Shown here in pieces: positions 20,501-32,500 of a stretch of DNA of 64,000 nucleotides (position 1 is the stretch's first letter; each line of letters begins with the position of its first letter). Source of the stretch: Rhinopomastus cyanomelas (lineage: Eukaryota; Chordata; Aves; Bucerotiformes; Rhinopomastidae); assembly GCA_013400115.1 (NCBI GenBank), contig VXBP01002796.1, forward strand, positions 1 through 64,000, read 5' to 3'. Both the position numbers and the translations under genes were made by a program. The notes under the pieces are model-generated. The model was not told the origin of the DNA. It did no database searches and saw only the letters and a program-made list of their open reading frames with translations.

Positions 20501-23500
20501 CTGGGGGAAGAGCCCAACCCTCACCTGTCTACAACCACAACCCTCAGGTAGTTATAGAGAGTGATAAGGTCTTCCCTGAGTTCTCTAGTTGTATGCTGAT
20601 TTTTCACATTTGTTCCCTCAGATGACTTCAGCAAAAGGTGCAGATTTTCTTTATGGAATGATGATGAGATTGTGGTAGTGAAGTAACCAGCCCTTCTCCC
20701 CTGGCTGTATAACCCTAAGATGCTTTTATCAGTGTTCTGCTCACCAGGGATCATTTCCTAATGAACCCAGCTCCCCTATTCTGTGTTATAAAAGGCTTGT
20801 AAGTACCACAGAGACCTGCTGAGCTTGTTAGGAACACCCAAGGATAAAGTATGTTGGTGATAAGGTAAAATGAAAGGCAGCCATACAGATAAAAACAAGA
20901 ATTCAAAACAAGCACAATCAGTAAAATCTAATGATTAGAGTAAATTCTCTTTCCCACCTGCACAATGTCTCTTTCTGCAAACTTTCCTCGTGAGGAAATC
21001 CTCACTACATCACCATCCAGTTCTTCCATAGCTTAAAAAAAAAAAAGAAAAGAAAATTAATTCAGCTATGAGTTCAGCTACACAACTATCACAACAATGA
21101 GAAAAAACTGAGTTAAGTTACAGTTTAGGGCAATAAAGAATAATTAGGTAACTCTCTAAGATGCTTTAGAGCATCAAACACATAATGCTTTGGAGCTATT
21201 TTGCACTTTTTCGTGTTGACAATACATCCTTTCTGCCTTTATTCTTGCCTACGGAACAAAAGCCTGTGATAAGGTCCTTGCTTTTTGACTCTCATCCCAG
21301 TGAGCAGATGCCTTGTAGCAAAGCTCTACTTATACTTTCACTAGAGGAGAAGAATTCATCTTCAGCAGTTATTCTTATAGAAGGTAGCACAGAATCACAG
21401 AACATTAGGGATTGGAAGGGACCTCGAAAGGTCATCTGGTCCAACCCCCTGCCACAGCAGGATCACCTAGACCAAGTCACACAGGAATGTGTCCAGGTGG
21501 GTTTTAAACATGTCCAGAGAAGGAGATGCCACAACCCCCCTGAGGAGCCCCTTCCAATACTCTGTCACCCTCGCTGTGAAGAAGCTCCTTCTGATATTGA
21601 TGTGGAACCTCCTATGTTCCAGTTTACACTCATTGCTTCTTGTCCTATCATTAGATGCCACTGAGCAGAGCCTGGCTCCATCCTCCTGACACCCAACCTT
21701 TGCATATTTATCAACATTAATGAGGTCACCCCTCAGTCTCCTTTTCTCCAACCTAAAGAGACCCAGCTCCCTCAGCCTCTCCTCATAAGGGAGATGTTCC
21801 ACTACCTTCATCATCTTTGTGGCTCTGCTCTGGATTCTCTCCAACAGCTCTGTGTCCTTCTTGAACTGAGGGGCCCAGAACTGGTGCAATACTCCAGATG
21901 TGGTCTCACTAGGGCAGAGCAGAGGGAGAGAAGAACCTCTCTCAATCTGTTAACCACCCTCCTTCTGATGCACTCCAGGATGCTTTTGGCTCTTTTGGCC
22001 ACAAGAGAACATTGCTGGCTCATGGTCATCCTGCGGTTCACCAGGATCTGCAGGTCCCTTTCTCCTACGCTGCTCTCCAGCTGGTCAGTTCCCAAGCCTA
22101 TACGGGTACCTTGGGTTGGTCTTGCCCAGAGGCAAGACTCTACACTTACCCTTGTTATATTTTATTAAATTTCTCCCTGCACAGCTCTCTAGCCTGTCCA
22201 GATCCCACCGAATGGCAACAGAGAGCCTGTTGGAGTGTTGGTGACACCACCCAGCTTTGTGTCATCAGCAAACTTGCTGAAAATGCACCCTAATCCCTCA
22301 GCCAAGTCATCAATGAATGGATTGAATAGTACTGGTCCCAGTACCAGCCCTTGTTGGACTCCACTAGATCCAGGCCTCCAACTAGACTCTGTTCCATTGA
22401 CCACTACTCTCTGGCTTCTATCCTGCAGCCAGTTCACACCTCACTACCCAATCATTTATCACTAACGAACCAATTGCCAAGAAGTGTAAGGAGGATTTTC
22501 TCAGCTGCTATTTTCACCCTGTTTTCAAATTCACAGACTATCTGTAGAAGAATTCGTGTGCACAGTCGTTAGTGACCATTTACATTACACATTTGTGGAA
22601 GTACTAAATACACTAATACTAAATACACTAAATACTAAATACAGTCTAACCAGAAGTACTAGAATTAAAAAAAAAAAAGGCTGTAAGACTTTGAGGAGTA
22701 GATATAGAGGGAGTATCTGCACTTCACAGTGCAGTGACATACACAATGGCCCTTAATAATTAGTCCAAGTTAGGGAAGCAGCTTAGTTATTGCAATAGAG
22801 NNNNNNNNNNNNNNNNNNNNNNNNNNNNNNNNNNNNNNNNNNNNNNNNNNNNNNNNNNNNNNNNNNNNNNNNNNNNNNNNNNNNNNNNNNNNNNNNNNNN
22901 NNNNNNNNNNNNNNNNNNNNNNNNNNNNNNNNNNNNNNNNNNNNNNNNNNNNNNNNNNNNNNNNNNNNNNNNNNNNNNNNNNNNNNNNNNNNNNNNNNNN
23001 NNNNNNNNNNNNNNNNNNNNNNNNNNNNNNNNNNNNNNNNNNNNNNNNNNNNNNNNNNNNNNNNNNNNNNNNNNNNNNNNNNNNNNNNNNNNNNNNNNNN
23101 NNNNNNNNNNNNNNNNNNNNNNNNNNNNNNNNNNNNNNNNNNNNNNNNNNNNNNNNNNNNNNNNNNNNNNNNNNNNNNNNNNNNNNNNNNNNNNNNNNNN
23201 NNNNNNNNNNNNNNNNNNNNNNNNNNNNNNNNNNNNNNNNNNNNNNNNNNNNNNNNNNNNNNNNNNNNNNNNNNNNNNNNNNNNNNNNNNNNNNNNNNNN
23301 NNNNNNNNNNNNNNNNNNNNNNNNNNNNNNNNNNNNNNNNNNNNNNNNNNNNNNNNNNNNNNNNNNNNNNNNNNNNNNNNNNNNNNNNNNNNNNNNNNNN
23401 NNNNNNNNNNNNNNNNNNNNNNNNNNNNNNNNNNNNNNNNNNNNNNNNNNNNNNNNNNNNNNNNNNNNNNNNNNNNNNNNNNNNNNNNNNNNNNNNNNNN

Positions 23501-26500
23501 NNNNNNNNNNNNNNNNNNNNNNNNNNNNNNNNNNNNNNNNNNNNNNNNNNNNNNNNNNNNNNNNNNNNNNNNNNNNNNNNNNNNNNNNNNNNNNNNNNNN
23601 NNNNNNNNNNNNNNNNNNNNNNNNNNNNNNNNNNNNNNNNNNNNNNNNNNNNNNNNNNNNNNNNNNNNNNNNNNNNNNAATGTGTCCAGGTGGGTTTTAA
23701 ACATGTCCAGAGAAGGAGATGCCAAAACCCCCCTGAGGAGCCCCTTCCAATACTCTGTCACCCTCGCTGTGAAGAAGCTCCTTCTGATATTGATGTGGAA
23801 CCTCCTATGTTCCAGTTTACACTCATTGCTTCTTGTCCTATCATTAGATGCCACTGAGCAGAGCCTGGCTCCATCCTCCTGACACCCAACCTTTGCATAT
23901 TTATCAACATTAATGAGGTCACCCCTCAGTCTCCTTTTCTCCAACCTAAAGAGACCCAGCTCCCTCAGCCTCTCCTCATAAGGGAGATGTTCCACTACCT
24001 TCATCATCTTTGTGGCTCTGCTCTGGATTCTCTCCAACAGCTCTGTGTCCTTCTTGAACTGAGGGGCCCAGAACTGGTGCAATACTCCAGATGTGGTCTC
24101 ACTAGGGCAGAGCAGAGGGAGAGAAGAACCTCTCTCAATCTGTTAACCACCCTCCTTCTGATGCACTCCAGGATGCTTTTGGCTCTTTTGGCCACAAGAG
24201 AACATTGCTGGCTCATGGTCATCCTGCGGTTCACCAGGATCTGCAGGTCCCTTTCTCCTACGCTGCTCTCCAGCTGGTCAGTTCCCAAGCCTATACGGGT
24301 ACCTTGGGTTGGTCTTGCCCAGAGGCAAGACTCTACACTTACCCTTGTTATATTTTATTAAATTTCTCCCTGCACAGCTCTCTAGCCTGTCCAGATCCCA
24401 CCGAATGGCAACAGAGAGCCTGTTGGAGTGTTGGTGACACCACCCAGCTTTGTGTCATCAGCAAACTTGCTGAAAATGCACCCTAATCCCTCAGCCAAGT
24501 CATCAATGAATGGATTGAATAGTACTGGTCCCAGTACCAGCCCTTGTTGGACTCCACTAGATCCAGGCCTCCAACTAGACTCTGTTCCATTGACCACTAC
24601 TCTCTGGCTTCTATCCTGCAGCCAGTTCACACCTCACTACCCAATCATTTATCACTAACGAACCAATTGCCAAGAAGTGTAAGGAGGATTTTCTCAGCTG
24701 CTATTTTCACCCTGTTTTCAAATTCACAGACTATCTGTAGAAGAATTCGTGTGCACAGTCGTTAGTGACCATTTACATTACACATTTGTGGAAGTACTAA
24801 ATACACTAATACTAAATACACTAAATACTAAATACAGTCTAACCAGAAGTACTAGAATTAAAAAAAAAAAAGGCTGTAAGACTTTGAGGAGTAGATATAG
24901 AGGGAGTATCTGCACTTCACAGTGCAGTGACATACACAATGGCCCTTAATAATTAGTCCAAGTTAGGGAAGCAGCTTAGTTATTGCAATAGAGTTATCGT
25001 CCAGAACATGACATGAAAGAACACGTAAACAATCCCAGTCATTTCTCTCCTGCTGTTATAATCTCTCAACACTGCTACACAATGCAGCTCACTCCCTGTT
25101 ATCAAATGAAAGGCAGCTTAACCCACATCCACCTCCTCAAAAGTATTAATTTTTCTTCATATTTTATTACTGCAGTAAGGACAGATGATCAATATTTTCA
25201 GTCAACTTCCATGCCACAAGGCAACTACATATCCTTGTTGAAGAGACTCGATGTGACTTGAGTACACTTACATTATTGTGGGTTTTTTTCCTGCTCATCT
25301 TCGGGAGCTCTGTAAATGCTGAGCCCCCATATGGTTACGTGATTCGAACAGAGCCTGAGGGGCTACACAGCTCCGCATGGCAGTTTGTAATCAGACTGGG
25401 TTATCAATCAATCCAGCTGGAAATGTCAATGGCACTTACTGCTTCTTTCATTTTATGCTCTTTCAAAGAACAGTATTTGTTTGAAAAGCCACATGTAAAC
25501 ATTTATAAAGAATTCTAGAAAAAACACTGGAACGCTTACCATCAAACTCTGCTGGTCCTACCCCCACTATAATTATTGACATTGGAAGCTTTGAAGCCTT
25601 CAAAAGAAGAAGAAAAAGAGGTTTAACACGTTGCACAGCCTCTGCCAATAATATGTGAGATCTGAGGACAATCTGAATAAAAACAGAAGAACAATTTCTT
25701 TCCACCTAAAGAGCTGAGAAGTGTAAACTGTCTGCTGAAGTGGTACAGAACATCTTGGATGAAGACAGAAAGGCAAATGACTGTTTTAATTTAGTTTTTC
25801 CTTATAAGGTATCACAGTATCACAGTATCACAGTATTATCAAGGTTGGAAGAGACCTCATAGATCATCAAGTCCAACCTGTCACCACAGGTCATTGACTC
25901 GTAATGGACTACAATTAAACACAACAAACTGTGTTATGATTTAACACTAATATGACAACTGTGATGATAAACGTACCGTAGCAGCTTCTGCAGACTGACA
26001 GTCATTGCAAACATGGACCTAATGACAGTCTGACATTTATTTAAATGTACTGCCTCATTTTTCCTGTTACATCACAGAACATTAGGGATTGGAAGGACCC
26101 TTGAAAGATCATCTACTCCAATGCCCCTGCCAGCGCAGGATCATAGAATCATAGAATCACAGAATCATTAGGGACTGGAAGGGCCCTCAAAAGATAATCT
26201 AGTCCAATCCCCCTGCCACAGCAGGATCATAGAATCATAGAATCATTAGGGACTGGAAGGGACCTTGAAAGATCAGATAGTCCACACCACAATGCAAAGA
26301 AGATATTGAACTATCCCACAATAAGATTTTCAGTTTTACTTTTTTTAACTTCCCTGAAGCTTGGCAATGCTGATACCTTTTTTGCCTGAATAAACTCTCT
26401 GTGAAACCTTTAAAATTATGAAGATAGCATCATGGAATTGGATTCCCCTGCCCTGACAGTAGCACCAGATATCTGCTAGATTACAGGAATAATCTGAAAC

Positions 26501-29500
26501 TGCCTCTGCCGAGAAGCTAACAGCTAAAAAAAGCCATCTAATAAATGTCAGGGTTGACAAAACTGTGTCTTATTGAGATAGTCTGATGAACTGTGAAATG
26601 TCTACAGAGCACTGGAAGGGCTGCCCGGGGGGCTGTGGAGTCTCCTTCTTTGGAGATGTTTAAAACCCACCTGGAAGTGTTCCTGTCCAACTTGGTCTAG
26701 GTGATCCTGCTGTGGCAGGGGGATTGGACTGGATGGTCTTTCAAGGTCTGTGATTTTGAACTGGAGTATACACTGGACAAAAAAACCACACATTCTGCTT
26801 CACTGAAGTCTGAGTCAAGCAGACACTGTTGTGTTTGTCTTTTGGAATACAAGTGTTCTTCCCACTCGTTTGAAAGATAGGCTCATTTTGGATGTATCAT
26901 CACCATTTCCCATTCTGCATCTGTCATAACACTACACATAAACCCAACATCCTTTGAGCAGAAGACTTACAGTTAATTACTGTAAACATGCTATTTCACA
27001 CAAGGGAAACAGATCACTGCTTAATGTTCTACACCACTATACATTTCATTACACACTATATACTATGCATCTACTGCAAACTCATCATGAAGTGGAACAA
27101 GGGGCAATGGTTGTAAGCTGGAGCATAGGACATTCCACATCAGTATGAGAAGGAACTTCTTCCCAGTGAGGGTGACAGAGCACTGGAACAGGCTGCCCTG
27201 GGGGGTTGTGGAGTCTCCTTCTCTGGAGACATTTAAAACCCACCTGGATGTGTCCCTGTGTGACTTGGTTAGGGATTGGAAGGGACCTGGAAAGATCATC
27301 TAGTCTAATCCCCCTGCCACAGCAGGACCACCTAGAACAAGTCACACAGGAACGTGTCCAGGTGGGTTTTAAACGTCTCCGGAGAAGGAGACTCCACAAC
27401 TCCCCTTGGCAGCCTGTTCCAGTGATGCCAGCCAACTAGACTGTGTGGTCTCTTACTCACAGACTTCAATACAAGAGGTCAGTTAAACTGAGAGCTGCTT
27501 TTTCTTCTCTATGTAGCTGATCTGTTACCCACAAGAACCTAATCTAAAGGAAGCTATGTTCCAAACTTCCAGGCTAGACTAGAGGATGAACTTTCAAGCC
27601 CTCAGCTTGTTTGCCTGCTTTATAAGTGAGAGTGAGTTTATCCTATTTTAAGATTGGAAGCTGGTAAGCTGGTACCTTCAAACACAGTTATTGCTTTGGG
27701 TGTAACAAATTACCAGGTGGACTCTCAGAGTCTTTACTAACAACACAAAGACTGTCTCCATGCTGCTGGCTACAGCTAGAAGGCATCTTGCTCTCCAGTG
27801 AGAAACCAGAACATTTCTGTAATATTTTCATGTGCATCCTATAAAATGAACCACAGAATCACTCTGGTTGGAAAAGACCTCTGGGATCATCGAGTCCAAC
27901 CATCTACCCTGCCTTACAAGTTCACCCCTAAACCAGATCCCTCAACACGTCATCCAAACCATCTTTAAACACATCCAGGGATGGCCTCTCAGCCACCTCC
28001 TTGGGAAGCCCATTCCAGTGCCTGACCACCCTTTCTGGGAAAAGATTCTCCCTAATATCAAGTCTAAACCTACCCTGTTGTTAACTTGAACCCAGTCCCT
28101 CTTGTTCTATCACTAATTGCTTGTGAGTAGAGACCAGCACCAACCTCTCCACAAGGTCCTTTCAGGTAGTTGTAGAGAGTGATGAGGTCCCCTCTCAGCC
28201 TCCTCTTCTTCAAACTAAAGAGCTCTGACTCTTGAAGTCTTTCCTAATCCTCATTTTTAACTGGAATGGTATTGATTCTCTACAGGAGGTAGTGAAAGTG
28301 GGCCTTCAGAAATGTGCCACCTCATTCTGTGCCACTAAGTTTGACATGAAGCTTAACTACTTTAATGTAGCCTTTTCAACCACCACTCCACTATTAACTA
28401 AATCCACTGTGGTATGTCCAAAAGGATTGGCATGGATCTTTCTAAACCCTTGCTGGAAGCTGTATATACTTCTGGCTGACATTTCCCAGGGGCAAAATAA
28501 GTGATAATAGAGAATATTTCTTGTATAGCGGTTTTGAGGAGAAAAATATTGAAAATGCCACACAAACTGAGAAGCGAGAGTTTTCAAAATCCCTGGGGAC
28601 TATTTAGAAGGAAAGCAGATGACTGTTACGGCTTGCCATCTGGGATCAGAAAGTTTGGGCAAGTTTTTAAGAAGTTGGGAAGAGATGAAACACAAAAACC
28701 AGTTAATTATGAGAAACAGCATGGTGGGATCTGCACGAGGAAGAGGAGAGAAGGAGCGCATGAAGAAAGTCATGCAAACACAGTGTTAGGAAGAAGAGCA
28801 TCATTTCCCACAGAACTTTGTCTAATGAAGCTGAGATTCAGCTTTTGCTTTCTTTTTGCCTTTATGCATAACAAACATTCTCTTATTAACACACTGTGGG
28901 TGCTGTTTGAGAAAAAATGGTTAATTTATGGCATAAATTCAGTGACTGAAGTACTAACTGGTTTAGTTTATTGCCTAAAATTTACTTCATAGAAATAGAA
29001 TTATTTGAAATTGTAGCACTTGCAGCAGCACTTACATTCACTATGGATTCTTTTGTCTGAGCCATATCAGAAATAACTCCATCTGTAATGATGAGAAGAA
29101 CAAAATACTGGGAGCCATCTTTTACTGAAGCAGCATATCTAAGGGAAGAAAAAACAACAACATAATAAAGACCCCTTATACAAAAGAACTAATGTGATTT
29201 GACCACCTAGGACTAGTAAAAATAAACATGGTGCACTGGACTTCAAAGGTAAGGACATCATAATTAAGTGAAGACCCTGCTTTTAAATGAGGCCATTAGA
29301 AAACTGTAGCTAATACGATGTCGATAATCTGCACGTGTTGAACCAGTGACAACAACAACTGTATCACCACCAGGGGATGGCAAGGACAGAATGACCTTTA
29401 AAGAATCAGGAGACATTGCAAAGTCTACGCTGTTTAATAGCCTTTGCCTCTGTCCACCAAACAAACACAGGTTGGTGTGAAGGGCACATGTTCATACTGA

Positions 29501-32500
29501 ATGGCTGGCTTCACAGCAAAAATAAAATTGACCAGGAGTCACACTGGATAAATATTTCATTAATTTTCTCTTTGTGTGAAAAACACAGGTTATTTGGTGT
29601 TGACCTTGCTTGCAGATGTATCGCTCGCATTTACGTCACGTGGGAGATGGCTGAACGCGCACCCTGCGACACTGGCTTAGCTGCTCATCTCTTCGCACCA
29701 CCCACACGTGTCCTTTCAAGACTCAAGCTCCTTCATGTGCTGCACACGAACACAAGGCAAAATACAATCGGTGCTATTCCAGCCCGACGGCATCAAAAGG
29801 ACCCAAGAAGCAACTGCTGTTGGAAACAAGCAGCTTTTGACCATTTGGAAAGCGCTGAGAAAACAGCCAGCCTGTGGTGACCCCACTGAACTCCGTGGCC
29901 TGTGTACCAGAAACTGAGGCTTCAGCTCGTTTATCTTCAACAGCCAAGGGTCAAAGACTTCTGTATTTTTAGTGAAGAATTCTTTTGTGTGGAGCAGCCT
30001 GCTCTGCGTGATGTTTCACTTGACAGAGGCCAATATAGCTCCTGCCTTTGCACAGGCTCTCGGTGCATGATCAAGTGAGTACCGAAAGCGAATGCGCTTA
30101 CACAACGCATTCTCAAGGGAGTACTGCAACCAAAACATTTACAAGGCTTTGAAGGAAACAGAAACTACAGCTCAAAGGAAGCCATTGTATTCCTCCTCTT
30201 CTCTCCCCAAGAGAGATGGGTAGAAAGGCCACACAATGAGCCTGCTGAACATCATCTATTTGCATGATGGTGGGGCTGGCTGACAGTTAAATACCTAGAT
30301 TAGCACGATCTGCTGTGGAACACGTTTTGTGGAGTACACTACCATGAGGAGACTTCTCTCATTTCTCCACAATGGCAATAATCTTTTCAATGATGTCTGC
30401 AGTGACAGAGGATGATGAGAGGCTGAAATAAAAATTCTTCATCCTTTCTGAGCGCTTAATAGTGTCTCTATACCTACACTGAAGAAATGGAAATGTGGCT
30501 ACTTCAAATTTTCCACACAATAAAACAACTGGAAGCCTTCTGCAAAAAGATCTGATATGAGGAGGGTAATCTGGGGTAGTTCAGATAATTCCCTAGTTGA
30601 AAGAAGGATAATAAACTCATTATCTGCTTAAAGAGCTTCTGAAGAGTTCCAAAATCACAATGGGATGGCAATAACTGACACTGTTGCCAGAGAGTTCATC
30701 AAAGGCACATTTTTAAGTAGGAGGGATGTGAAATAAAGACGTTTCTTTAAGACTGAAGGTTGGTTCAACGAGCACTTGCAATCTAGATCATAATTTCTAG
30801 TATCGTGTCTATGACAACCACCAAGAGATTGAACAGTGAAGGAAAATAATGTCAGTGAGAACAGGTACATGGCCTGTAGTAAGGATGATAATGCAGCAGA
30901 AATCCTCATGAATCACAGAACATTAGGGATTGGAAGGGATCTCAAAGGATCATCCAGTCCAATCCCCCCACCAGAGCAGGATCGCCTAGATCAAGTAGCA
31001 CAGTTACATGGCTGTTCCACAATAACACAGTGTGATTTGCTACCCCAAGGAGTTCCCAAAATTTGCAGTGACCTGATATTTAGACACAAGTTCCGTGGAA
31101 GAATGCTGCTGACAGGCTTCTGTAATTCTGCAAGTCTACAAATACTCCAGAGGAACAACTGGTGGTAAAAGAAATTCAATGGATGCCAGTGCTATGCAGG
31201 TCTACATTTTTTTTTCTATTTTATACTTTAAAAAGTAGTTATTTTCTGCAAAGCAAAATCCCTGTGCAAAAAAGGAACGTGGCAGGGTGATCTCAGAAAG
31301 CTTTCCTGTCGTGATTTCTTCAAAGACTTTAACATGGGGTGGACCAACTGGATCACTTGTATTTCTTTTTAATCAGCAAGGATGTTCTGCATAATCCTAG
31401 CACATGGTCTCTGAACCTTCTCCAAGGGTGTAAGTACATCTTACAATGTTTAGCCTCATGCAGTTGTTCGTCTTTCACGTGTGATGGCAGCGGTTCTGGC
31501 AAAGTACCCGTTGTGATGCTTACCTGGCTACATGATTAATCACTGGGGCAAAGTTTGTTGGTCCATAAAGCTGCACAGATTTAAGGCTCCTGTAATATGC
31601 CTCCATTACACCATCAATTCCGTGGCAGTATGGGTTCTGAGGATTTCCATTCTAGTGAAAATAAGATGATTAATCACTAAAAATTCATTATGAAGCAAAA
31701 ATTATGTTAGAGGTTAGTGAGCACTACTACTCAGTGGACATCTTGAAAGGTCTAAGCATTCTAGGATGTATTCAGAGTTTACTACAAAGGTGCAATGTAA
31801 GTGCCATTGCTGGTTGTGAGTCTTGGCTGCCTGAGGGAAAGAGGTTCTGGCAGCCTCGTGTGAAAAAATACCATCCTCAGTGGAATGAAGTAGCCTTTCT
31901 TACGTATAGCAGTAGCAGGCATTTCCCAGTGTGGATTTACGGTGTGAGTTACAGGGCAGACACAAAACTGGAGTCACCTTAAGGGGCACAGTTCTGGCTC
32001 AATGAGTTCTTACTTTAAAAATGTGGGGAAACAAAAAGGTCAGGAAGATCCTCATGTTCTTACACTGTGTGAGCACGAGGTAACTATGAACTTGTTTTTG
32101 CACTGTGCTTCTGCACTGGAAAACTGATTTTTGACCCGACATAAATAGATCAGGAAAGTTATTATTTGTGAACTCACTGAAATAGGTGGGATTGTAAAAC
32201 CTCGGGGTAAGCTACATAATCATTGTCCCATAAGGATATATTCACATAGCACAGAATCACAGAACATTAGGGATTGGAAGGGACCTCGAAAGATCATCTA
32301 GTCCAACCCCCTCGCCACAGCAGAAGCCCCCAGATCAAGTGGCACAGGAACATATCCAGGCAGGTTTATTGACAACACAAACATGTAATTTAAATCCCAG
32401 ACGAATGACCTATGTCAGGCCAGACTAATGACCCATGTAAGCCTTGAAAATCTTCCAAATCACCTCCCTCCCTTTCATGTGAGGTACCTGTATGTCATTC

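Noticed and set aside
22787..24082. A 431-codon minus-strand open frame
   Set aside because: Most of it is N from the assembly gap; the readable part is CR1 ORF2.
28501..28992. A 163-codon plus-strand frame in a CPNE8 intron
   Set aside because: Antisense to the gene, no recognised motif, and no conservation evidence available.
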